29,855 nt of DNA from Alphaproteobacteria bacterium (GTDB lineage Bacteria > Pseudomonadota > Alphaproteobacteria > SHVP01). Below the pieces are notes generated by a model. That model did no database searches. It was not told the origin of the DNA and worked only from the letters and a program-made list of their open reading frames with translations. Positions 24,829 to 29,855 of this stretch are shown in pieces (the first letter of the stretch is position 1; every line of letters begins with the position of its first letter). The stretch spans positions 1-29,855 of the forward strand of contig SHVP01000022.1 in the NCBI GenBank assembly GCA_009694165.1, given 5' to 3'. Made by a program: the position numbers and the translations under genes.

Positions 24829-25203
24829 TCAGCCGAGTTCGCGCGACTGGCCGCGGTCGGCGATGGCGCTTTCGTAGCGCGCCCAGCGCCGCGCGTGGTC
24901 GAGCCCGAGCTCGTACAGGTAGCTCCACGAATAAAGGCCGGTATCGTGACCGTCGTTGAACAGGATGCGGACGGCGTAGTGACCCACCGCCTCGAGGGCA
25001 GCGATGCCGACATACCGTTTGCCCGGCACGATGCGCTTCTCGGTCGGACTATGCCCCTGCACCTCGGCCGACGGGCTTTCGACGCGGAGATATTCGGCCG
25101 GGAGGGCGAAGTGGCGGCCGTCGTCGAAGGTGACGTGCAGCGCTTTCTCGGCGGCGACGTAGCGCAGCTCCGTCGGGCGCGGCCGCACGTCGCGATCGGT
25201 CAT
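24829..25203 (-). CDS. DUF971 (gamma-butyrobetaine hydroxylase-like N-terminal) domain protein
   Basis: This small protein of 124 residues consists almost wholly of the DUF971 fold: RPRPTELRYVAAEKALHVTF, then FALPAEYLRVESPSAEVQGH, VGIAALEAVGHYAVRILFNDG, and the terminal HDTGLYSWSYLYELG. In eukaryotes this domain precedes gamma-butyrobetaine dioxygenases; free-standing bacterial forms have been linked to iron-sulfur or molybdenum-cofactor proteins, but the function is not settled. It lies five bases after the Trm112 gene, at the end of the run of genes from 26999. Confidence 0.9.
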   Translation of the reverse strand: MTDRDVRPRPTELRYVAAEKALHVTFDDGRHFALPAEYLRVESPSAEVQGHSPTEKRIVPGKRYVGIAALEAVGHYAVRILFNDGHDTGLYSWSYLYELGLDHARRWARYESAIADRGQSRELG

Positions 25204-25208
25204 GGCGC

Positions 25209-25409
25209 CTAGGACTTGCCCTCGTCGAGCTTGCGCGCCTCTTCGACCAGCATGATCGGGATGCCGTCACGGATCGGGTAGGCGAGCTGGGCGGCGTCGC
25301 TGATCAGTTCCTGGCGCTCGCGGTCGTAGCGCAACGGCTGCTTGGTCAGCGGGCAGACGAGGATTTCGAGAAGCTTGGGGTCGATGCCGGCGGGTTCAGT
25401 CATGGCCAT
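25209..25409 (-). CDS. Trm112-family small protein (YcaR-like)
   Basis: This 66-residue protein contains the family core [44 protein letters not shown]. Trm112-like proteins in eukaryotes and archaea activate methyltransferases, while bacterial YcaR-type members are of unclear role. Of the cysteines that bind zinc in other members only one (VCPLTK) remains here, so zinc binding is unlikely; this is common in bacterial members. Two start codons (25409 and 25403) are possible. It is flanked by lon-N and DUF971 genes at ten- and five-base gaps. Confidence 0.9.
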   Translation of the reverse strand: MAMTEPAGIDPKLLEILVCPLTKQPLRYDRERQELISDAAQLAYPIRDGIPIMLVEEARKLDEGKS

Positions 25410-25419
25410 TACACGACGG

Positions 25420-26082
25420 CTATTGCAGGACGGATTGATCGGCGCCGCCGGTCTGGCGCACGGCCATCTGCAGCAGCGCCACGATCATCTTGCCGCGCTC
25501 GGTTTGCGACGCCGCCTCGAGCAGCGCCTGCTTCTCGCGCGGCTGGAACGGGCAGGTCATGGCGAGCGAGCGGATCAAGGCGTAGTCGGCGACCTGCTCG
25601 ATCGCGTCCCAATCGACCTTGACGTTGTTCTGCTTGAAAAACTCGCGCAACACCGGCATCAGCGCCGCACGGTCGAGGGTGACGGTGTCCTCTTCGTGCA
25701 GGTTGTCGGCGAATTCCTTCCAGGCGGGTTCGACCTGGCGGTACAGCGTCTCGACCTTGAGTTCCCGGCGCACGCGGAAGCGGTTGAGGCCGGTGAGCGC
25801 GATGTAGAAGCGGCCGTCCTCGGTTTCCCGGAAGGCGGTCATGCGGCCGACGCACCCGACCGGAAACAATGCCGGTGCCCAGGTCGCTTCCTCGGCGTCC
25901 TGCGGCTGGATCATGCCGATCAGGCGGCCCTGGCCGAGCGCGTCGCGCACCATGTCGCGGTAGCGCGGCTCGAAGACGTGCAGCGGCAGGTTGCCGCCCG
26001 GCAGCAGCAGCACGCCCGGCAGCGGGAAGATCGGAATCGTGCGCGGCAGCTCGATCGTCGGATCGGCGCGGCGCTCGCTCAT
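25420..26082 (-). CDS. LON peptidase N-terminal (substrate-binding) domain protein
   Basis: This 220-residue protein lacks the ATPase and protease parts of Lon, matching only its substrate-binding N-domain. The opening [35 protein letters not shown] is the diagnostic segment, followed by [15 protein letters not shown] and [10 protein letters not shown]. The ATG at 26082 overlaps the thioredoxin gene TGA (ATGA), so the 37-residue upstream extension is rejected. Stand-alone Lon-N proteins occur next to CnoX-type thioredoxins in many alphaproteobacteria, which suggests a shared protein-quality-control role. Confidence 0.92.
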   Translation of the reverse strand: MSERRADPTIELPRTIPIFPLPGVLLLPGGNLPLHVFEPRYRDMVRDALGQGRLIGMIQPQDAEEATWAPALFPVGCVGRMTAFRETEDGRFYIALTGLNRFRVRRELKVETLYRQVEPAWKEFADNLHEEDTVTLDRAALMPVLREFFKQNNVKVDWDAIEQVADYALIRSLAMTCPFQPREKQALLEAASQTERGKMIVALLQMAVRQTGGADQSVLQ

Positions 26083-26999
26083 GAGAACAGGATCGCCGAC
26101 AGCCGCCGCCGGCCGCTGACGCTGAGGTCGTGCTTGAAGCCCAACACTTCGAACACCTTGACCAGTTGGGCGCGGGCGGCGCCCTCGTTCCACTTGGGAT
26201 CGCGCTTGACGATGTCGAGGAACTGGTCGATCGCCGCGCCGTGGTCGCCGGCGGCGACGCAGGCGTTGCCGAGGTCGAAGCGGGCCTGCAGGTCGGACGG
26301 GTTGGCAGCCACCTCCGTCTTCAGCTTGGCGAGATCGCCGCCTGTCTTGCCGACTTCCTCGGCCAACTGCAGCGCCGTGCGGGCGGCGCTAACGTCGGGA
26401 TGGCTTTCCTGTTCCTTGGGCGTCAACGCCAGCGTCTGCTTGGCCGCGGCGAGGTCGTTCTTGGCCAGGTAGCAGCGGGTCAGGCCGGCGATCGCCGCCG
26501 GATTGCCGGGCTCGTGGCGCAGAATCTGGCCGTAGATATTGGCGGCGGCGCCGAAGTCGCCGGCGGTGAGCGCGGCCTGGGCCGCCTCCAGCGCCTCGTC
26601 GATCGGCGAGGGGCCGATGGCGCCGCCCATCAGGCGCTCGACGAAGGCCTTGACCTGGCTCTCCGGCAGGGCGCCGACGAAGCCGTCGACCGGCTGGCCG
26701 CCCTGGAAGGCGTAGACCGCCGGGATCGACTGGATGTGCAACTGCTGGGCGAGCGGCTGGTTTTCATCGACGTTGATCTTGACCAGCTTGACCTTGCCGT
26801 TGCTGGCCTTGACCACCTTCTCGAGGATCGGGCCCAGCTGCTTGCAGGGCCCGCACCAGGGCGCCCAGAAATCGACGATGACCGGCGTCTCGCGCGAGGG
26901 ATCGAGGACGTCGGCGCGGAAATTGCGCGTGTTGCTATCCTTGACGGCATCGGGGGCCGCCGGAGCGTGGCCGATCAACGGCTCAACCATGAATTGCAA
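26079..26999 (-). CDS. cnoX: Thioredoxin-TPR co-chaperone (CnoX/YbbN-like)
   Basis: This 306-residue cytoplasmic protein joins a thioredoxin domain (about 22-130) to a TPR-like helical region (about 140-290). The active site FWAPWCGPCKQLGP has Cys49 and Cys52, and the cis-proline is in IPAVYAF near residue 93. E. coli CnoX has a SxxC site without reductase activity; the full CxxC here suggests a redox-active form, as in Caulobacter. CnoX protects substrates from over-oxidation and hands them to GroEL/DnaK. The TPR part shows DFGAAANIYGQILRHEPGNPAAIAGLTRCYL and the C-terminal DPKWNEGAARAQLVKVFEVLG. An ATG at 26990 is an alternative start. It is coupled to the Lon-N gene. Confidence 0.93.
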   Translation of the reverse strand: MQFMVEPLIGHAPAAPDAVKDSNTRNFRADVLDPSRETPVIVDFWAPWCGPCKQLGPILEKVVKASNGKVKLVKINVDENQPLAQQLHIQSIPAVYAFQGGQPVDGFVGALPESQVKAFVERLMGGAIGPSPIDEALEAAQAALTAGDFGAAANIYGQILRHEPGNPAAIAGLTRCYLAKNDLAAAKQTLALTPKEQESHPDVSAARTALQLAEEVGKTGGDLAKLKTEVAANPSDLQARFDLGNACVAAGDHGAAIDQFLDIVKRDPKWNEGAARAQLVKVFEVLGFKHDLSVSGRRRLSAILFS

Positions 27000-27014
27000 C
27001 CTTGCGTGGGTGCC

Positions 27015-27030
27015 GCGCCCCTCGGGGCGC
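27015..27030. other. Hairpin between the ProX and CnoX genes
   Basis: GCGCCC (27015-27020) pairs with GGGCGC (27025-27030) around a 4-base loop, in the 54-base gap between the ProX-type stop and the CnoX start. No T-tract follows on either strand, so it is not a clear terminator; it may attenuate or mean nothing. Confidence 0.35.
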
Positions 27031-27053
27031 CGGCCGGATTAAGCCCAACATAG

Positions 27054-27584
27054 CTATTGGCTTGGCGCTTTGCCACCCGCTTTGGCCGGGGGCGCGGCGA
27101 GGTCGAGGCGCCGCGGCGCGACCCCGAGCGCAGCCAGGAAGGCCAGCAGATTGGCGGGCCGGATTGCGGTGGTGGCGGCGTTGTGGAGCGGGTGATAGTG
27201 CAGCGGGTCGTGAGCCAGCATGCCTTCGTCGAGAATGACCGACACCGCCCGCGCGCCCTCGTTGAGGAGGGCGAAGGGCGTCACCGCGCCCGGCTCGACG
27301 CCAAGCACGCTCCGCATCAGGTCGGGACTGGCGAAGGAAAAACGCCCGGCGCCCACCTGCTTGGCCAGGCCCTTGAGGTCGACCCGCCGGTCCTCGAGCG
27401 CCACCACCAGCCACAGCCGGTCCGCCTTGTCCTTGAGGAACAGGCATTTGCAATGGCCGCCCGGCAGCGCGCCGCGCAACGCCTGGTTCTCGGCCACGGT
27501 GAACACCGGGGCGTGGCGGTGGGTCGTGGTGGCGATGCCGAGGTCCGCCAAGAAAGCCATCAACTCGGGTTCGCCGGCCAGCAT
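27054..27584 (-). CDS. YbaK/ProX-type aminoacyl-tRNA editing domain protein
   Basis: This 176-residue protein belongs to the YbaK/EbsC/ProX group, which hydrolyses mischarged aminoacyl-tRNA such as Ala-tRNA-Pro. Landmarks are the N-terminal FTVAENQALRGALPGGHCKCLFLKDKADRLWLVV, LKGLAKQVGAGRFSFASPD, GVEPGAVTPFAL and the C-terminal HPLHNAATTAIRPANLLAFL. The core lysine (CKCLFLKDK region) is present. This looks like the ProX subgroup. Start ATG 27584 has no ribosome site; a later ATG (27560) is possible. The gene is 54 bases upstream of cnoX, so cotranscription is likely but not certain. Confidence 0.9.
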   Translation of the reverse strand: MLAGEPELMAFLADLGIATTTHRHAPVFTVAENQALRGALPGGHCKCLFLKDKADRLWLVVALEDRRVDLKGLAKQVGAGRFSFASPDLMRSVLGVEPGAVTPFALLNEGARAVSVILDEGMLAHDPLHYHPLHNAATTAIRPANLLAFLAALGVAPRRLDLAAPPAKAGGKAPSQ

Positions 27585-27687
27585 GGGGTGAGGACGGGAT
27601 GAGGGACGCGGAAGCGTACCATGATTAGTGGCGAGGTGGACGTGGGTGGGGCGGGCCGTTTGCCACCGTCTGCCGGGGCTCGTTCGC

Positions 27688-27716
27688 TTGCCAAACGGCA
27701 TGCCCCGCGCTAAGTC
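27688..27716 (+). promoter_or_regulatory. Putative promoter of tRNA-Gly
   Basis: TTGCCA (27688-27693) and TAAGTC (27711-27716) are 17 bases apart and end 13 bases before the tRNA. The -10 box is weak. An 8-bp inverted repeat (GCCGTTTG at 27655-27662, CAAACGGC at 27692-27699) overlaps the -35 box. Nothing else stands out in the gap 27585-27729. Confidence 0.4.
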
Positions 27717-27729
27717 TCCGGCCACGGAC

Positions 27730-27804
27730 GCGGGCGTAGCTCAGGGGTAGAGCATAACCTTGCCAAGGTTAGGGTCGTCAGTTCGAATCTGATCGCCCGC
27801 TCCA
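27730..27804 (+). tRNA. tRNA-Gly (anticodon GCC), CCA encoded
   Basis: A full cloverleaf folds by eye. The acceptor stem is GCGGGCG (27730-27736) with CGCCCGC (27794-27800), a T discriminator and an encoded CCA at 27802-27804. The D-arm is GCTC...GAGC, the anticodon stem TAACC/GGTTA encloses TTGCCAA with GCC at 27762-27764, and the T-loop is TTCGAAT inside GTCAG/CTGAT. A T5 run follows directly. It reads GGC and GGT glycine codons. Confidence 0.97.
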
Positions 27805-27876
27805 GTTTTTCCTAGAACAAGAATGGCGGAAGTCCGCGGGCTTTGAGGGTTCTCGGCCCTTGGAACGAATATTTCT

Positions 27877-27896
27877 GGCGCCCGCCTGAGGGCGCC
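27877..27896. other. GC-rich hairpin downstream of tRNA-Gly
   Basis: GGCGCCC (27877-27883) and GGGCGCC (27890-27896) form a 7-bp stem with a 6-base loop, extended by one T-A pair outside. A smaller stem (GCGGA/TCCGC around 27825-27836) lies before it. There is no T-tract. It is part of a gene-poor stretch of about 350 bases (27805-28154). Confidence 0.5.
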
Positions 27897-27906
27897 ATGA
27901 GGTCGC

Positions 27907-27923
27907 GGTTACCTCCTGGTTAC
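27907..27923. promoter_or_regulatory. Tandem hexamer GGTTAC-N5-GGTTAC
   Basis: Two identical hexamers (27907-27912 and 27918-27923) are spaced 11 bases centre to centre, one turn of DNA. OmpR/PhoP-type response regulators bind this kind of direct repeat (the PhoP box is GGTTTA-N5-GGTTTA). It lies 24 bases before a small ORF and about 230 before the amidohydrolase. Regulation is inferred. Confidence 0.35.
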
Positions 27924-27946
27924 AGGTTCGGCCGCATTCGCGAACG

Positions 27947-28051
27947 ATGGCAGACCTGACGGCGGTCGCGGGAACCGGCACGCCGGGGGCGACGGCGCGG
28001 GCCGATTCCGCCATCATCGCCATCGACAAGGGCGAGGCATTGTCACGTTAA
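27947..28051 (+). CDS. Possible small ORF (34 residues), doubtful
   Basis: An ATG frame from 27947 encodes 34 residues (opening MADLTAVAGTGTPGATARAD and ending IDKGEALSR) and stops within the left arm of the 11-bp inverted repeat. It has no clear ribosome site. It could be a small protein, or the 5' remnant of a gene cut short where the structured element begins. I do not recognise it. Confidence 0.25.
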   Translation: MADLTAVAGTGTPGATARADSAIIAIDKGEALSR

Positions 28052-28161
28052 CTGGATTTTCCTCCAAACTTCGCCAGTTTCGTCGTGGAGCCGTAGTATT
28101 TTCAACCGCTTGGCAGGCTCCATCAAAACCTTGAAATGCCATTACTGCACTAACGTGACAA
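28040..28161. repeat. 122-base structured element bounded by an 11-bp perfect inverted repeat
   Basis: TTGTCACGTTA (28040-28050) is the exact reverse complement of TAACGTGACAA (28151-28161). Between them are two further inverted pairs: AACTGG (28050-28055) with CCAGTT (28074-28079), and TGGAGCC (28086-28092) with GGCTCCA (28116-28122). The whole could fold as a closed outer stem carrying two hairpins. The right arm contains the GTG proposed as the amidohydrolase start, so a folded transcript could mask it. No flanking target duplication is seen, so a transposon-derived origin is not supported. Confidence 0.5.
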
Positions 28162-29270
28162 CGTCGAGTCGACGGCGTGTTCTAAAGTCTTTCGTCCTTC
28201 TCGCGGCCATCCCTCTGACTTGGCCGACGAGGGTGCAAGGTCAAACCGGCCGGCAAGGACCGGAGCGACCGCCGTTGGGACGATCGCCTGTGACTCCGCT
28301 GGGTGGTCCTAAGATTCTAGACGTCCACGCTCATTTCCTTGTCAGGCCGGGGAGCGGCATTCTCGAGGCCGTGGCACCCGCCCTTCAGGCCATGGATCAG
28401 CTCGGCATCGCGCGCAGCTTGATCTTGCCGCCGCCGCAGGTGACCGGCCAGCGCAATGCTTACGACTACGACTCATTCGCGTTGGTTCTACACGAACATC
28501 GGGAACGCTTCGGATTTCTTGGCGGCGGCGGGACATTGAACCCGATGATTCACGGGATTCGCGCTGATGCCGTCACCGACAATCATCGCCGCGAATTCAC
28601 CGCCGTCGCCGACCGCATCATCGCTGCCGGTGCCGCGGGTTTCGGTGAGATTGCGGCGCATCACCTGTCGTTTTTCGCGCAGCACCCGTATGAGTCCGTT
28701 GCTTCCGATCACCCGCTCCTGCTCCTTCTCGCCGACCTCGCGGCGCGCCACGGTGTGCCAGTCGATCTCCACCTTGACCCAGTCCCCGAGGACATGCCCG
28801 CGCCGCGCCCATCCGGACGGGGAAGCAACAATCCGCACGTCCTGACCGCCAACATCGCGGCGTTCGAGCGTCTGTTGGGACATAACCGCGAGGCCAGGAT
28901 CGTTTGGGCGCATGCCGGACGGGATACGCTCGGCACGTGGACGGTCGCTCTGACCCGCCGTCTGCTGGCGCGCCATCCCAACCTTTATCTAAGCCTGTCG
29001 CTGCATCCGCCGTTCGGCCTGGTGCCGAACAACAGCCTGCTCGACGGTGGCGGCCAGCCCAACAAGGATTGGATCGCGCTGCTTGCCGAGTTTCCCGAAC
29101 GCGCTACCGTGGGCAGCGACTTCTTCCACCAAGGGGCGGGGCGCGACGGACAGACGCTGCCGCCGCCGACGCCACTGATCCGGATGTTTGTCAACGCCTT
29201 GCCGGTGGGCCTAGGGGAAAAAGTGGCATTCGACAATGCCGCCAGGCTCTACCGTCAACCGCCGATCTAG
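28155..29270 (+). CDS. Tat-exported amidohydrolase family metal-dependent hydrolase
   Basis: This protein is 371 residues from GTG 28155; a TTG at 28110 would add 15 residues. I favour the GTG because it puts the twin-arginine motif SSRRRVLKSFVLLAA right at the N-terminus, with a hydrophobic core and a QGQ cleavage region, as in Tat signals. The mature part is a TIM-barrel amidohydrolase: HxH in ILDVHAHFL, an acid ligand in GFGEIAAHH, later histidines in VDLHLDP and IVWAHAG, and the terminal Asp in VGSDFFHQ. All metal-site positions look filled, so the enzyme is probably active in the periplasm. The substrate is unknown. No ribosome site is obvious. It lies between a structured non-coding region and an IS remnant, which hints at acquisition. 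Confidence 0.83.
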   Translation: MTTSSRRRVLKSFVLLAAIPLTWPTRVQGQTGRQGPERPPLGRSPVTPLGGPKILDVHAHFLVRPGSGILEAVAPALQAMDQLGIARSLILPPPQVTGQRNAYDYDSFALVLHEHRERFGFLGGGGTLNPMIHGIRADAVTDNHRREFTAVADRIIAAGAAGFGEIAAHHLSFFAQHPYESVASDHPLLLLLADLAARHGVPVDLHLDPVPEDMPAPRPSGRGSNNPHVLTANIAAFERLLGHNREARIVWAHAGRDTLGTWTVALTRRLLARHPNLYLSLSLHPPFGLVPNNSLLDGGGQPNKDWIALLAEFPERATVGSDFFHQGAGRDGQTLPPPTPLIRMFVNALPVGLGEKVAFDNAARLYRQPPI

Positions 29271-29354
29271 CAGCGACCGACTGCGCTCCTGCTTTCTCCC
29301 CATGATCGGGGTCGAGGTCAGGGCGAGCGATCGGCGCGAGAGCGGAGCGCGTCC
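29271..29354. other. Gap between amidohydrolase and IS remnant
   Basis: These 84 bases follow the amidohydrolase stop. They hold no gene and no clear IS terminal repeat, only some GATCGG-containing repeats (around 29304 and 29328). The frame of the transposase runs through them on the minus strand but without family similarity. Confidence 0.3.
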
Positions 29355-29855
29355 TCGTGCCAGCCATTGCCGGACCGCTTTGGCGGCGAACTCGGGACCG
29401 TTGTCTGACCGGATGTGCTCCGGCGGCACGCGCTCGACGAAGAGATCGGCAAGAACGGCGAGAACATCGTCGGACCGGAAGCGGCGCTGCGCAACCATAG
29501 CGAGGCATTCGCGGCTGAACTCGTCGATGATGTTCAGCATCCGGTACTTCCGCCCGCTGTCGATCACGTCCTCGACGAAGTCGTAGGACCAGACGTGATT
29601 GGGCCGCTCCGGCCGAAGCCGGATACATGACCCGTCGTTCAGCCACAGCCGGCGCCGCCGCGGCTGTTTCCGGGGCACCTTGAGACCCTCCCGCCGCCAG
29701 ATCCGCTCAGCCACCGCCAGGCTGACGTTCGACAATGTCGGCGGTCAGACGGCGCTCGTCGCCGTCATCCTTCAGAGCCTTGCGCTGGGTCGAGCGGTGC
29801 TGGCCGATCACCGAACAGGCGCGTCGCTCGGACGCTCCGAGAACCTGGCGCACCT
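29355..29855 (-). pseudogene. Degraded IS3-family transposase (OrfB) remnant
   Basis: This is a DDE integrase-core transposase in pieces. The 5' part (29855 to about 29731) reads VLGASERRACSVIGQHRSTQR and LTADIV, then shifts to a stop at 29707. The frame resumes near 29727 at VAERIWRREGLK, so about 30 residues that normally link LTADIV to this motif are missing. The core follows with two DDE acids in WSYDFVEDV and HIRSDNGPEF. After QWLAR (about 29355) similarity ends abruptly, before the third acid (the E of the expected ENGYxES region). With an internal deletion and a lost 3' end it cannot be active. The style resembles the IS407 subgroup. Terminal repeats are not visible, and the orfA end is outside the window. 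Confidence 0.88.

Noticed and set aside
27778..28029. Minus-strand frame of 83 codons after the tRNA
   Set aside because: It runs into the tRNA gene, has no ribosome site and no recognisable protein character.
28040..28161. Miniature transposon (MITE) reading of the inverted repeat
   Set aside because: No target-site duplication flanks the 11-bp arms and no second copy is seen in the window; kept as a structured element only.
1..29855. CRISPR array or phage defence island
   Set aside because: No regularly spaced repeats and no cas, restriction-modification or toxin-antitoxin genes were seen.

Overview
The window is GC-rich and densely packed. Most genes are joined by ATGA stop/start overlaps or gaps of a few bases. 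Gene content (a class-I aminotransferase, ftsK and a lolA-type gene in a row, a co-chaperone thioredoxin next to a Lon-N protein, DUF971 and Trm112 genes) suggests a chromosomal segment of an alphaproteobacterium, most like Rhodospirillales. This placement is inferred from gene order and protein style, not from a marker phylogeny.

Region 1 (1-11967, minus strand) is one long directional array of eleven genes. Reading from its promoter end it holds a COG4671-type GT-B glycosyltransferase, two family-4-like glycosyltransferases, a histidine phosphatase, a second MurG/COG4671-like glycosyltransferase, a NodB-fold deacetylase and a small membrane protein. After 22 bases comes a complete-looking peptide-type ABC importer: a fused double ATPase, a family-5 binding protein, an OppB-type permease, and an OppC-type permease cut by the window edge. 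Region 2 (12116-15256, plus strand) diverges from it across 148 bases. It encodes an 890-residue ABC-exporter-like protein whose nucleotide-binding domain has lost nearly every catalytic motif and carries three copies of a helical-subdomain segment, followed by a stand-alone cyclic-nucleotide-binding protein. Regions 1 and 2 together are the best candidate for an undescribed system: a surface-glycan or glycolipid pathway with a non-canonical, possibly cNMP-responsive membrane component.

Region 3 (15274-21908, minus) is housekeeping: exonuclease III, a hypothetical protein and a gamma-glutamyl hydrolase-like amidotransferase in one unit, then an aminotransferase, FtsK and a LolA-like carrier in another. 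Region 4 (22035-23440, minus) is an amtB ammonium-channel gene with a good sigma-54 promoter and a good intrinsic terminator, but two single-base deletions in the reading frame. Region 5 (23605-27584) holds a UbiH-type monooxygenase facing a minus-strand run of CnoX thioredoxin, Lon-N, Trm112 and DUF971 genes, with a YbaK/ProX editing protein upstream.

Region 6 (27585-29855) looks accessory. It contains a tRNA-Gly(GCC), a roughly 350-base structured non-coding stretch with hairpins, tandem hexamers and an 11-bp inverted repeat, a Tat-exported amidohydrolase, and a degraded IS3-family transposase that runs off the window. No CRISPR array, rRNA or replication origin was seen.
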